Origin: Polytrichum commune
Taxonomy: Eukaryota > Streptophyta > Polytrichopsida > Polytrichales > Polytrichaceae
Direction of reading: 5' to 3'
Assembly (NCBI GenBank): GCA_950295325.1
Contig: OX485808.1
Span: forward strand, 30,030,527 to 30,090,526
Length of the DNA: 60,000 nucleotides
Part shown: positions 1-12,665 of the stretch, one piece after another
Numbering within the stretch: position 1 is the stretch's first letter
Layout of the letters: each line of letters starts with the position of its first letter
Position numbers and translations under genes: made by a program
Notes under the pieces: model-generated
Told to the model about the DNA's origin: nothing
The model's input: only the letters and a program-made list of their open reading frames with translations
Databases searched by the model: none

Positions 1-3000
1 ACGGACAAAGAGCGATTCCTTTATGAAAATGACAAATATACAAGGCTTACTGGAGGAAGTTACAAACTTCCCTAAGGTTTTGTGTTTTGCATATCGGTAT
101 ATGACATAATTATGTTGATTGTGATGTTTTGTGTATGATTTTCCAGGAACATATGCAAATTATGACAAACATACAAGGCTTACTAGAGGAAGTTACAAAC
201 TTCCGTAAAATAGAGGAGAATCCAAAGGTTTTGAATAGTAGGCAATGCAAGAATTTGTTGGTGAATATTCAAAATGGTTTGAAAACAATTCAAAGGATGA
301 TCGATGGTTCCTATGGCGCAGATGTGTTCCACCAAGTAGAGCAAGAGATGCTTGGTATTATGAAGAAAACAAGGCATATGGTTGAAGAATGTTGCAAGGT
401 CGGTGATTGGTGTCGAGTGGTGGTCATGCAATTGAATAACAAAGAATCCTTCAGAGAACTTCTCTTGGACTTTGAGTATTGTTTCCACACAATGTGCGAA
501 ATATTTTGCCAATCTTTTCCTAGTCGTGAAGTTGAAATCCGAGATATGGAAAAGTCTGCAACATTCTACCCGACAACCATTGATGAAGTTGAGCAAGACC
601 AAAATGCAATATTTGAACGACTTTCCAAGGAAGTTGATTTGTGCACAATTGACAATTGCCACGATCATTGCATGCTTTTGCGATATTTGATGGAACGAAT
701 AAGGGGGTTGCAAAAGGCCACGGGTGGTGAATTAGATAGCATCATCTTTCCAGATAACTTTGAACCCCCTGACTATGGGAGGGCACCTAAGCTTTTGGGT
801 AAGGGGGGGTTTGGGAGTGTGTACTCAACCCAATGGTTTGGATTTGAAACTGCTACAAAGATTTTCAAAGTTGAGAACCTTGAGCATGAAACAATTGTTC
901 GCAAGGAGGCTAGTATTTTGGGCGGATTGGATCATCCCAACATCATCAAGTTTTTTGGTTGTGGCTTATCAACGGAATGTGACGCACGTGCAAGAGAAAG
1001 TAAAAGATTTGAAATCGTCATGGAACAAGGAATTTTGAGCTTATCAAGGTTTTTGGAAGGAGATATGCTGACAGAAGCCATGGGAGTTGACATTTTGATA
1101 CAAATTGCAAGTGGAATGTGTTATCTTCATGACATGAAAGTGGCGCATCGTGATTTGAAGCCCGATAATGTGATATTGACTTCAACGGGTGGCTCAACAT
1201 TGGAACATGTGCATGTGAAGATACTTGATTTTGGGATTTCCAAGATTGAAGTGAAAAACTCGCCACAAGTGCCTACAAATGAAGGTTGTTTTGGTACTCG
1301 CGGATATATGGCACCTGAAGCTCATAAAAAACGAACATCAGAGGTGGATGCATTCAAAACGGATGTATTTAGTTTTGGCATGATGTGCTACGAGATTCTT
1401 TCGAACAAGAGACCGGAGTTACCCAAAACTTGGTCTAAAGATTTGAAATCATTGATACATGAATGTCGGTCTTTGGAGCCTTTGAATAGGCCCACATTCC
1501 TTGATATCTTTGAGAGGTTGAGAAAAGTCAAAAGTGATGCAATGCTCAAGGTTGCTAGTGATGTGAGAGTGGCTAAAATTTTGCACGAATCCACAACTCC
1601 TAGCAGTTCTATGGAATATCCAAAGCGATGTTGGACAATGGTGAAACATAAATTCCATGCATTCAATATATGGGCAATTCTTCTTTTGTGGCAAATGTTT
1701 ATCACCTTTGCTCAATGGTTGTCACGTTACATATCAAATTTTTTAAAGGCAATTTCCATTTCGTCATCAAATAAAATAGATGACGAGGTAAGGATTGAAT
1801 GAGGTCTACCTTCATTGTCAACTTTTAGTAGGGGTCTAAAGATTGTGCATTGTGACTTTATTGGTAAAATTTGGAATTTAGTGGTATTTTTCTAGTGAGG
1901 TTTGTTAGATGGCAATGAAAGTTTTCATTTGGCATTTTATGTAGGTCACTAAGGAAACAAAGCGAATCTCCAAATTGATCGGACTCGAAGGAAAGATATT
2001 GGAATTGGAGAAGCAACTTCACGACCTTGGTAGGTTGGGGATTGTTGGCATGGGAGGAATTGGCAAATCAACTTTGGCAAATGCTGTAAGCGACCATGTT
2101 TCCCACAAATATGGTGCGACATGCTTCGTGGGTGACTTTACAAGTGAAAGTTGTACCATTCAGGTGAAATACAAACTACAAGATGTGAAAGAGCCACCTC
2201 AAAGCAAAACATTGAAAGAAGGGCACACATTTTTGAAACAATTGCAAGAGACCAAAAAAATCCTTATTGTTTTGGACAATGTGGGCAACGCAAGGCAACT
2301 GGAAGAACTATTGGGTGATTGCACATGTCTTGATGTTCATGGTAGCCAACTTATTGCTACTTCCCGTAATTGGGAGTCTTTGAAACGACACATACCCATA
2401 GTTGGTAAAGTAGATATGGAGACCCTTGATAAAGAGCAATCTAAAGAATTATTTTCTCTCCATGCATTTGCGACCAACCAACCATGTTTGCCATATTTGG
2501 AACATGTCGTTGAGAAGATTGTAAAGGCTTGTGATGGGCTTCCTTTAAGTTTGGAGGTGATGGGTAGTTATTTGCATGGAGAAAGAAGGTTGAGAATATG
2601 GGAGCGAACTTTACAAAGGTTGTTGAGGGCAAGACACGATGGAAGCATAGATGGGAAAATATGGGAAACATTGAGGATTAGCTTTGATGAACTCGGTGAG
2701 AAAGAAAAAAGTATGTTTTTAGACATAAGTTGTTTCTTTTCCAAGGGCTCCTCAATTGGTGACTGGGTGTTTACAAAAGCAACACTAGTTCGAATGTTTC
2801 ATGATGACATCAAGAATACCCATCACACATTGGAAAGTCTACAAGGCAAATCGATGGTGAAATTTGACAAGAACGACAATTTGGATATACATGATCAATT
2901 GCAGGATATGGGACGCATGATTGTTGAAAAAGAATTACAACAAACTCGAGTTTGGAATTTATCTTTGACAACATTCCTCGAATATTGGAATGACAAGGTA

Positions 3001-6000
3001 TGATACATAATGCAAATGAAATTGTAAATTCTTTGCTACTTTGTTAGAATATTGTATTAATTATACTAGAGAATTAATTGCATGTGGTGTTGTACTTGCA
3101 GGGCATAGAACTTGTGGAAGGCCTTTCATTCACTACGTTTGAAAGGAATAATTCGGCAATTCAAACAAATGTAGGTGTGAACACTATGAAAAACCTACGA
3201 TTTTTGAGTATTAAGAATTGTGAACACATCGACATGCTTTTAGCTATCATTACCAAAACAGTGACATTGAAATGGTTGAGGATCCATTTCTCAACTCTAA
3301 ATGACAACATTTTACAGCAGCATACATATTTTATGAAGGAATTCATGAAGGTTGGTGAAGATCATCTTCAACAATTGGGTGTACTTGAACTATTTGAAAT
3401 CATAATTTGCACACCTGCTATATTCCAAAATTTCCAACCTAAATTCTTGAAAGAAATATCTTTCATCAAGTGCACGTTCCCACAAGGGGAATTTCCAATT
3501 GGCCTTGGAAAGATAGAATTGGAAGAACTCAACATTTCTGACTGTGAACAACTGAAAACACTACCCAAAGACTTTATCCATTTGACATCTATACTCAAAT
3601 TGGACATCTCAAAATGTACGAGCTTGGAGGAGTTCCCTTCCGGAATATGCACTCTCAAGACTTTGGAGAAATTATCATTCAGAGGATGCAAATCTTTGAG
3701 GAGAATACCGGAAGGGTTGGGGGGGTTGACTTGTTTGAAGAAATTATACATGTCACGTTGCGAGGCCTTGGAGGAGTTCCCTTCCGGAATATGCACTCTC
3801 AAGGCTTTGGAGGAATTACATTTCAATGGATGCAAATCTTTGATGAAAATACCGGAAGGCTTGGGGGGGTTGACTTGTTTGAAGAAATTGATGATGTGGG
3901 ATTGCGAGGCCTTGGAGGAGTTCCCTTCCGGAATATGCACTCTCAAGGTTTTGGAGGAATTATCATTCAATGGATGCAAATCTTTGAGGAAAATACCGGA
4001 AGGGTTGGGGGGGTTGACTTGTTTGAAGAAATTAAAGATGTGGAATTGCGAGGCCTTGGAGGAGTTCCCTTCCGGAATATGCACTCTCAAGGCTTTGGAG
4101 GAATTACATTTCAATGGATGCAAATCATTGAGGAAAATACCGGAAGGGTTGGGGGGGTTGATTTGTTTGAAGAAATTGTACATGTGGGATTGCGAGGCCT
4201 TGGAGGAGTTCCCTTCCGGAATATGCACTCTCAAGGCTTTGGAGGAATTACATTTCAATGGATGCAAATCATTGAGGAAAATACCGGAAGGGTTGGGGGG
4301 GTTGATTTGTTTGAAGAAATTGTACATGTGGGATTGCGAGGCCTTGGAGGAGTTCCCTTCCGGAATATGCACTCTCAAGGCTTTGGAGGAATTACATTTC
4401 AATGGATGCAAATCATTGAGGAAAATACCGGAAGGGTTGGGGGGGTTGATTTGTTTGAAGAAATTGTACATGTGGGATTGCGAGGCCTTGGAGGAGTTCC
4501 CTTCCGGAATATGCACTCTCAAGGCTTTGGAGGAATTAGATTTCAGTAAATGCAAATCTTTGAGGAAAATACCGGAAGGGTTGGGGGGGTTGACTTGTTT
4601 GAAGAAATTGATGATGTGGGATTGCGAGGCCTTGGAGGAGTTCCCTTCCGGAATATGCACTCTCAAGGCGTTGGAGGAATTACATTTCAATGGATGCAAA
4701 TCTTTGAGGAAAATACCGGAAGGGTTGGGGGGGTTGACTTGTTTGAAGAAATTGTACATGTCATGTTGCGAGGCCTTGGAGGAGTTCCCTTCCGGAATAT
4801 GCACTCTCAAGGCTTTGGAGGAATTCTATTTCTATAACTGCAAATCATTGAGGAAAATACCGGAAGGGTTGGGGGGGTTGACTTGTTTGAAGAAATTGTA
4901 CATGTGGAATTGCGAGGCCTTGGAGGAGTTCCCCTCCGGAATATGCACTCTCAAGGCGTTGGAGGAATTACATTTCAATGGATGCAAATCTTTGAGGAAA
5001 ATACCGGAAGGGTTGGGGGGGTTGACTTGTTTGAAGAAATTGATGATGTGGGATTGCGAGGCCTTGGAGGAGTTCCCTTCCGGAATATGCACTCTCAAGG
5101 CTTTGGAGGAATTACATTTCAATGGATGCAAATCATTGAGGAAAATACCGGAAGGGTTGGGGGGGTTGATTTGTTTGAAGAAATTGTACATGTGGGATTG
5201 CGAGGCCTTGGAGGAGTTCCCTTCCGGAATATGCACTCTCAAGGCTTTGGAGGAATTATCATTTAAAGGATGCAAATCTTTGAGGAAAATACCAGAAGGG
5301 TTGGGGGGGTTGGTTTGTTTGAAGAAATTGATGATGTGGGATTGCGAGGCCTTGAAGGAATTCCCTTCCGGAATATGCACTCTCAAGGCTTTGGAGGAAT
5401 TACATCTCAATGGATGCAAATCTTTGAGGAAAATACCGGAAGGGTTGGGGGGGTTGACTTGTTTGAAGAAATTGATGATGTGGGATTGCGAGGCCTTGGA
5501 GGAGTTCCCTTCCGGAATATGCACTCTCAAGGCTTTGGAGGAATTATCATTCCAAGGATGCAAATCTTTACGGGAAATACCGGAAGGGTTGGGGGGGTTG
5601 ACTTGTTTGAAGGAATTGTACATGTGGGATTGCGAGGCCTTGGAGAAGTTCCCTTCCGGAATATGCACTCTCAAGGCTTTGGAGGAATTAGATCTCAATG
5701 GATGCAAATCTTTACGGAAAATACCGGAAGGGTTGGGGGGGTTGACTTGTTTGAAGGAATTGTACATGTGGGATTGCGAGGCCTTGGAGGAGTTCCCTTC
5801 CGGAATATGCACTCTCAAGGCTTTGGAGGAATTACATTTCAATGGATGTAAATCTTTGAGGAAAATACCGGAAGGGTTGGGGGGGTTGACTTGTTTGAAG
5901 GAATTGTACATGTGGGATTGCGAGGCCTTGGAGGAGTTCCCTTCCGGAATATGCACTCTCAAGGCTTTGGAGGAATTACATCTCAATGGATGCAAATCTT

Positions 6001-6344
6001 TGAGGAAAATACCGGAAGGGTTGGGGGGGTTGACTTGTTTGAAGAAATTATACATGTCACGTTGCGAGGCCTTGGAGGAGTTCCCTTCCGGAATATGCAC
6101 TCTCAAGGCTTTGGAGGAATTATCATTCCAAGGATGCAAATCTTTACGGGAAATACCGGAAGGGTTGGGGGGGTTGACTTGTTTGAAGGAATTATATATG
6201 TCGGATTGCGAGGCCTTGGAGGAGTTCCCGTCCACAATATGCACTCTCAAAGCTTTGGAGGAATTATCATTCAGAGGATGCAAAATCTTTGAGGGAAATA
6301 CCAGAAGGGTTGGGGGGTTAAGTTGTTTGAAGCAATTGGCATGA
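1..6344 (+). CDS. Kinase–NB-ARC–LRR (PNL-type) immune receptor, 5' end outside window
   Basis: Intracellular immune receptor with a kinase in place of the usual TIR or coiled-coil head. Exons inferred from GT-AG sites: <1–75ish (ends CCTAAG), 147–1787, 1945–2997, 3102–6344. The last three junctions are phase 0 and give about 1,980 residues. Exon 2: alpha-helical N-terminal part; glycine loop GKGGFGSVY (about nt 800–830); catalytic HRDLKPDN (nt ~1146–1170); DFG; APE; a hydrophobic stretch near its end. Exon 3: P-loop GMGGIGKST (2047–2073), kinase-2 LIVLDN, GLPL motif, an IHD variant of MHD. Exon 4: LRRs, the last 19 double units nearly identical. Taken separately the kinase exon would stop at 1802 and look like its own gene, but GAG|GTAAGG at 1787 joins it to the NB-ARC exon. 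The fused class is known from mosses. Splicing is inferred, not tested. Confidence 0.85.
30..205 (+). repeat. Short duplication across the exon 1/exon 2 boundary of the PNL gene
   Basis: About 43 bp at 30–72 recurs at 160–203 with few changes. Both copies encode MTNIQGLLEEVTNF, once at the end of exon 1 and once at the start of exon 2, separated by a ~70-bp intron. Confidence 0.75.
3615..6342 (+). repeat. 19-unit tandem array of 144-bp LRR repeats inside the PNL gene
   Basis: Each unit encodes 48 residues, i.e. two 24-residue leucine-rich repeats (EEFPSGICTLKALEEL..., then GCKSLRKIPEGLGGLTCLKKL...). I count 19 occurrences of the FPSxIC motif. Units differ at only a few positions, mainly the variable residues after EEL (HF, SF, HL, DF, FY) and after KKL (YMWD, MMWD, YMSR). 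The array is read without a stop. Because the unit is a multiple of three, open frames also exist in other phases and on the - strand; these are shadows. Confidence 0.93.
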
Positions 6345-6795
6345 GGGATTGTGAGGTCTTGGAGGAGTTGCCTTCTCGAGTATGCACTGTTAAGGGTTTG
6401 GAGGTATAAGTTTTCAAAGGGTGCAAATCTTTGAGAGAAATACCGGAAGGGTGGGAGGGGTTGAATTATTTGAAAGAATTTGGCATGAGGGATTACGAGG
6501 CCTTGGAGGAGTTCCGTTCCGGAATATACACTCTCAAGGCTTTGGAGGAATTAGATTTGGATGGATGCAAAAGTTTGTGGAAAATACTTGAAGGGTTGGG
6601 GGGGTTGACTTGTTGGAAGAAATTGATCATTTGGGAATGCGAGGCTCCGACGGAGTTCCCTACAAGAATATGCATTGTGAAGGCTTTGGACAAACTATCA
6701 ATTCGTGAATGCATATGTTTGAAGAAATTGTACATAGGTGATTGCGAGGCCTTGGAAGAGTTCCTTTCTGGAATATGCACTCTAAGGCTTTAAAG
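6345..6795 (+). pseudogene. Out-of-frame LRR tail of the PNL gene
   Basis: Sequence after the stop at 6342–6344 is still LRR-coding in a shifted frame, with matches to EIPEGWEGL, LEEFRSGIYTLKALEELDL, LEGLGGL and LEEFLSGICTL up to about 6793. The units here are more diverged than those before the stop. A one-base loss in the codons after LKQL (TTG then GC instead of TAC) creates the TGA, and a second stop follows near 6409. The ancestral receptor therefore probably had about three more double LRRs. Whether the truncation matters is unknown. Confidence 0.75.
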
Positions 6796-7474
6796 GAATC
6801 ATCATTCAATGAATGCAACTTTTATAGGAAAGTAACAGAAGTGTTGGGGGATTTGACTTGTTTGAAGAAATTGAGATAGTGAGGTGGTGGAGGAGTTTCG
6901 TATTGAGCTATGGACTTAAGGAGTTTGGAGACATTATCATTGTACTGTAGGATATCTTTGAGGTATGTACGGGATGGATTTGAAGGTTTTTGGTGTTTGA
7001 AGGAATTGTCCATGGCTTGATATAAACTGACTTTATTTGTTCAATGATTTGTTTGTAAGATATGTTGCACAATTTGTGACTTTTCAACTTGGCATACAAT
7101 TTTGACCAATGGATCTTATTGGGCATTGTGCCATTCCTGTTGTATGTTGTGTATCATGCAGTTTGTTATTTCAAGTTCAAATTGGGAGTTTTGATGTCAA
7201 AGTTAAAGTTGGTCAAAGCAAGGATTTTATTTTCCTTTAGATAGTGCCAATTGAGGATGCAAGGCAGGATGTTGGAAAACATGCCTCCATGAATTGTGAG
7301 GAGGATGAATGGGGTTGTTCAAGACATGACAATGGCTGAAGTAAATTTTATTTGGTTTTGCATGTGGACATTCCTATATGAGAGTTTATGTTTTGCATCC
7401 TATTGTGGGCTTGAACTATTCTGCATATATATATAAAATTTGTGATGTTGAAATCCCCGTTTAAATTAAGGTTG
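6796..7474. other. No gene recognised
   Basis: AT-rich sequence between the decayed LRR tail and the truncated foldback element. A few degenerate LRR-like words persist to about 7010. I see no splice-supported exon and no RNA gene. Confidence 0.5.
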
Positions 7475-8388
7475 AATCCCATATTGAGTGCACTTCATTT
7501 TCAAGGTCTCAAATCCAATATATATGTTCACTTCCATTGACTAAATAAGTATTTGGCTACATTTCATTTTCAAAGTGAAACCGTCAATAAAGCTTGTAAT
7601 TAACTTGGAAGTCAAAAATATTACAAAATCCTCATTACCACTGAGGTTATAATTTTTGTCACTTACAATTGAAATGGACTTTGTCATTCTAAAATGAAAC
7701 TAAAATTTATGATTTATTTTTATATTTTAAATATTTTAAATATTTATTATATCCTATATATCCTATATTAAATTAGGCTTAATTAATTTGGTAAGCATAT
7801 TTTCTGATTTAATTGGGTTTAATTAGGATTAATCAGAATATATTAGACTTAGTTGCATTCAATCTTACTTTAACTAGTTTAAATGCGTATGAAAACTTTG
7901 TGATTGTAGAAGGTATTAAATATATATTATATAATATATAATACTATATTATATAATACTATATTATATAATACTATATAAAAATCTATATAAAAATAAA
8001 AATAAATCATAAATTTTAGTTTCATTTTAGAATGACAAAGTCCCTTCCAATTGTAAGTGACAAAAATTATAACCTCAGTGGTAATGAGGATTTTGTAATA
8101 TTTTTGACTTCCAAGTTAATGACATGCTTTATTGACGGTTTCACTTTGAAAATGAAATGTAGCCAATTGCTTATGTACTCAATGGAAGTGAACATATATA
8201 TTGGATTTGAGACCTTGAAAATGAAGTGCACTCAATATGGGATTTGTGGACAAGTAGCCTTCAAAATACAAGTACACTAGTTTTTTCGAAATCGGGCGGG
8301 TGCAAAAAAAATGTCGGGGGCTGCCCCATGACAGAATATTTCCCCCCCCCCCCCCCGAAAAGTTCATGGGGGGGTACTTAATGTCCTC
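7475..8388. mobile_element. Truncated foldback (MULE-like) element
   Basis: Left arm about 7475–7720 and right arm about 8020–8388 are inverted copies of each other around an AT-rich centre, and both match the arms of the complete elements at 17166–18431 and 23915–25479. The right arm ends CTTAATGTCCTC, like the family end CTTAACATCCTCC. The outer ~180 bp of the left arm is missing, so no target duplication can be read. The short open frames in the arms are mirror images and are not genes. A C-run of about 16 lies in the right arm (8342–8356). Confidence 0.7.
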
Positions 8389-8429
8389 ATTGACCAAGTA
8401 TTGAGGAAGTTATGCCTGTTCAAACCTTG

Positions 8430-9890
8430 GCAGTCCCGGGAATCACTCCGAGGCACTGCTGTACCAGGGTGTTGTCCGGGGACAACGCCCCACTCAAATT
8501 GCCATAACTCTTAGCTCACACCTCCGATTGAGGTGATCTTGAGCATTCTAGAATCACCACGCGATGAGCTACACATAGCTCATGGCCTTACCCTTGTGCA
8601 TTGTGAGGCCAAACCACCCACCCTTATGCGTCGTAGTCCGGGTGGGGGCATGGGCTCACATTCCTGCTTGTCTATCTCCAATTCTTTTTACGTCATTGAA
8701 CTCCCTTGCATTCCACATCAATCTTGGCACACCAATTCATTCCACGATAAGATTACAAGTGTTAAAGAACACTCTTCTCTATGATGGCACTATTAGCCCA
8801 CTCTATTTCAACCCCACACAACTCGACCGCAAGTTCAACCTCCCTAATGCCACCTTCTAACACCTTGTGGCCTTCACTCCTTAATTGAGATAATTCTCTA
8901 GTTTAACACTCCATATTAAGCCCACTTAACTAGCCTACAATCTAACTTAGTCTAAATACTCCTAGCCCTTACCCCCGTTCGATCTCTATCCCTCCTTCTC
9001 GGTACTCCAGGCTTGGTATTGAGTTGTCATCCCTGGTTTGGCGACCTTGCCTTCGGCCAGCTTGACAGCCTTCAAGCATTCAACCTTCAAGCACTCAGCT
9101 GCTTCGGCAGCCTTCAAACAATCCGCTAGTTCGGCAGCCTTCAAACATTCAGCCTTCAAGCATTCAGCTGCTTCGGCAGCCTTCAAACATTCATCCTTCA
9201 AGCATTCAGCTGCTTCGGAGTAAAAACTCAACCCCCTCCGTCTCCCGGCAGTCGGCCCCCTCCTCTTCCGAAGTTGAGAGAGAGAAAAATCTGTGGTGAG
9301 AGCTGCTCCTGGATGCCTCGCAGTTGATCCCTCCGAGGATCCAGCGTTGCCCGAATTGTAAGGCCTACCCCCCCCCCCGATTCTAACAAAGCTACCACCC
9401 AATTCCACCAGCCCCCGGTCCCAATGTGGGCAGCCTCTAAGCCCTATTCGGGCACATAACCCAGCCTTAAGCCTCAAGCTCCCATTCCCCTTCCTAATAA
9501 CAAAAGTACTAACTACAATCCTTTTAACTAAATCTAATTAACACTAACCCTCTCTCAACACACAAATGACGTAAATCCCTTGTTAACACAAAAACACACC
9601 AAACCCACGGGTTACACTCTTTTTAGTTTTTTAAAAAGTAATCACAATAAAAAGGGACAATTCCCAATAACTTTTGATGTTAAACACACATGTGGGCACC
9701 GTTTTGGGCTCACATGCATCCTAGTCTCCGTGGGTGGGAGGCGTTCCCAACACCCAGGGCCCTCGCCCACACTAGGATCACTTGGGCCCTCTCACCAACG
9801 GCGCCACAAGTCCCGGGTGTCACTCCGGGGTCCCCCTTGTGCCCATGGTGTTTCAGGCACTCCTCATGGAGAGATGCGCGACATAAATGC
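8430..9890. repeat. Dispersed repeat, copy 1 (split)
   Basis: 8440–8600 and 9735–9890 match two neighbouring parts of the sequence at 44150–44455. Shared words include CCCACTCAAATTGCCATA, TCTTGAGCATTCTAGAAT and TGTGCCCATGGTGTT. In copy 1 the parts are separated by about 1.1 kb. The right part sits in the intron just after the last readable ferroportin-like exon. The class is unknown; no terminal repeats were found. Confidence 0.55.
9045..9225. repeat. Minisatellite
   Basis: Degenerate tandem repeats of a unit containing GCCTTCAAGCATTCAGC and TGCTTCGGCAGCC. The open frames across it on both strands are low-complexity (A/F/K/H on +, AAECLKAE on -) and I do not call a gene. Confidence 0.7.
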
Positions 9891-9896
9891 ACATAC

Positions 9897-12538
9897 CTTG
9901 TTGAGTGAGGTAGGTTGTCATTAATCCTCCGGATGCTAACATTGCGTTGAAGCACAAAAGAACATATGCTAAACTTGCCGGCAAAATAGGTTGAGCCAAG
10001 TACTGCTTCCATCCCCGAATCACAACTTGTAATCCACCCTCAATTGCATATAGGACCACAAAAACTAGCTTAGAATACTACTATCAAAATGGGTGCTCAA
10101 TCTTACAACTTTGGTCGCCATTTTGAGCAAAAGTATGATTTGAAGGTTAATTGGAACAATAATATCAAATTTCATAAACCATTCCTTGGGGCCTACATGA
10201 TTTTAACAAGCATATTAACAGTGCATATTTTTTCTCTCATTTTACAAGAAATTATTCATGGCAAGACTATACCTAGCTATTCATGTTGAGCATCGGAAGT
10301 AGTGCTCTTGCTCTTGTCTGAATGCTTCGGATATTGTAATGTGCCTTTGGATAGTTTATTAGTAAGCTCCACTAGAGTCAATTGCATTAAAATAGCAATT
10401 CCAATCAACACATCATGCTTGTAAATACTCATAACATGACCAATATGCACAAATGTGGAATATTTTATGCAAATTATTGTAATTAAAAGAAAGTGATGGC
10501 TTGCAATGCCATAAAATGCCAATCTAAAATGGGTTTACCTTAGGGTCCAGGTTCAAGACACTCGGGTTCCAAACTAACCCTCAATGGACCTTACTTTTAG
10601 ACTCAAGACTGGACCTAAGCTAGAGTTGAAGATTAGAGTTATCCTTATAGTCTCTACGAAACTCTTGGTTTGGTAGGGAGTTTTGGCCCACTTTTGACAT
10701 TCTAGAATGTTTAAGGAGTGTTCAAATGGTGTCGGAACCCCCAATTCAAGCGAAATAAAGGGGTGGCATTTAACTTTGACCGAAAGATGGTTATATAAAA
10801 ACGGATTTCATGACAAACTTTTAAAGGCACCTAAACCGGTGCTTTTAAAGTTTAGTAATGAGTTCTTTTGGCCAAAGTCAAGTACCCCCCCGCCCCCCCC
10901 CCCCCCTTCATTGCACTAAATTGGGGGTTTTGACCCACTTCAACATTCTAAAATGTCAATAGGTGGACTAAATCTCTCTACCAAACCATGGGTGTCTCAG
11001 AGACTTTGAAAATGAGTCTATCAGTCCGTCAAACCATTTTCGTGAGTGGACACCATCGAGATATAGTGGGAAAGTGATTAGTGGCACTTCATTTTTTCAT
11101 ACCTCGGACGCGGACCCTACTGTAAACTCTTGGGGTCCAAGATTCTACTCTCGACCAATAGTATCAATTGATTTTGGAGTTTTCTTGGTCTTGGACCACC
11201 CAGAAGGATCATAAGCACTTACCAGCAAAGGAAGGGTAATGACCATTGCTCCCACAGCCAGCTTCACACAAAGCTTTGGATTATATTTTGAAAGCAACAG
11301 ACCAAACACAAATGGGCCTGCTATCTGCGCATATTAACAATTCACAAAACAAAACAAAAACATCATGAGACCCCTTGTTTGTAGGCTGGTATGGTGTGAT
11401 ATGAAGTCTGTTGTTATAAAGCAACTAGAAAATAAATAGCATATATTCTTTGAACAAAGGGGAACAAGGAACACATGCCTCACAAACAACTTCAACTCAG
11501 ACAATATAGAATGCTCTTCTTTGTTCAAACCTCCACACTACTACCTCCAAGCTTGCACCAAAGACTTACCAAATATGGAAGGTGTTGTATGCAAACCGAG
11601 CAACTCCTGACCATAACCCATGTTGAATTCATGGATAATTATTATCATTATTATAGCAGCCATTTTTTGAGATTTTGTCTATTCTATTGATGTTATGATG
11701 AAGATTGTCGTTCAAGTTCTAGAATTGGAGTTGAGATCTAGAAGTTATAAGAGGTCAAATGAAGATGACTCTCTTTCTCTTTTAGTGATTACATAGGCTA
11801 TGCTCCCAAGGGGCTCCCAAATGTGATGTTGTTCACTATTGAACCTACAGTGGTAATGAAAATGAGCACATAGTCCATCTCATCGTACACATGTAACCTT
11901 TTGGATGTCCATTCATAACTACAAGCCTTGCCACATACCAATCAAATATAGGTTTATTGGTCACCTATAAAGCCTCAACCTATCCAGAAGAGACATCCTA
12001 TCTTTGACATGTTCAATACCATTGTAACGATATCTTATGACAAGGTAGAGAATGTAATATCAATATAACAAGTTAAAGAAATTTCTTACACAAACACCCA
12101 CTTTAGGTGTGGTGATATGGTTACTCTTCTCCTAAGACAAACACTTCTAGGTGTCTTCTAAGGATTGTTACGATGGCCCATTAACTCATATGGTTGGCCA
12201 AAAAGTTAATGACAAACAACCGCTCAACATTGACCACTTTGTGCATACCTATATAATCATTTGTTAAGAAGATTGCAAAACAATCAAAACAACTCACGAC
12301 CAAAAGTCACGTTGAAATAAAGTATAATTGTATTAGGTATCTTGCAATGAATTTCCTTTGTGGATTGCTGACAATTTATGTGATTCGATGGTAGTAGGAG
12401 GGACCTACCTGGCTGACGAAGCTAATGACAACCTCACGGAGAAAGGTATGATGCATGACAACAATGACAGCTTGCAAGGCAAAACTCCAGATGTGTTCCA
12501 CAAAGCAAGAGGAGAAGTAGCTGCCATACACAACTGAA
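9897..12538 (-). pseudogene. Ferroportin-like transporter fragment (IREG3/MAR1 type)
   Basis: Ferroportins export metals; the plant IREG3/MAR1 branch sits in the plastid envelope. Four exons read on the - strand with GT-AG borders: 12409–12538 (contains VEHIWSFALQAVIVVMHH, like the first membrane segment of the family), 11223–11324 (AGPFVFGLLLSKYNP), 10273–10366 (LTNKLSKGTL) and 9897–10064 (GWKQYLAQPILPASLAYVLL then LMTTYLTQQ). Order and spacing fit the family, but the exon(s) between the first and second, the N-terminus and everything after TTYLTQQG were not found. Exon 10273–10366 has an in-frame TAG at 10277–10279. The assignment rests on my recall of the family's sequence. Likely a decayed or partial copy. 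Confidence 0.62.
10680..10960. repeat. Small dispersed repeat in the ferroportin-like intron
   Basis: A ~29-bp segment at 10680–10709 (TTTTGGCCCACTTTTGACAT...) recurs directly at 10928–10957. Between them are words also seen at 22730–23190 (TTCAA..GGTTGGAACCCC, GGCCAAAGTCAA), there partly in inverted order. This looks like a degenerate MITE-type family, but borders were not resolved. A C-rich run lies at 10885–10907. Confidence 0.4.
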
Positions 12539-12665
12539 CTATGCAAAACAACAACAACACAACCACCACCATTGTAAGGAAAAAAGAAGGGAAGGAAAGA
12601 ACATGGAAATGTCTGACCAACAAAGCTAATCATAGCAACATGAAGTAGGGATTTGTACATCTGGG

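Noticed and set aside
1788-1802. Stop of a separate kinase gene
   Set aside because: A GTAAGG donor precedes the stop and the next exon continues in phase into the NB-ARC domain.
3368-6283. Long - strand and alternative + strand ORFs across the LRR array
   Set aside because: They arise because the 144-bp unit keeps every phase open; the + frame with kinase and NB-ARC partners explains the sequence.
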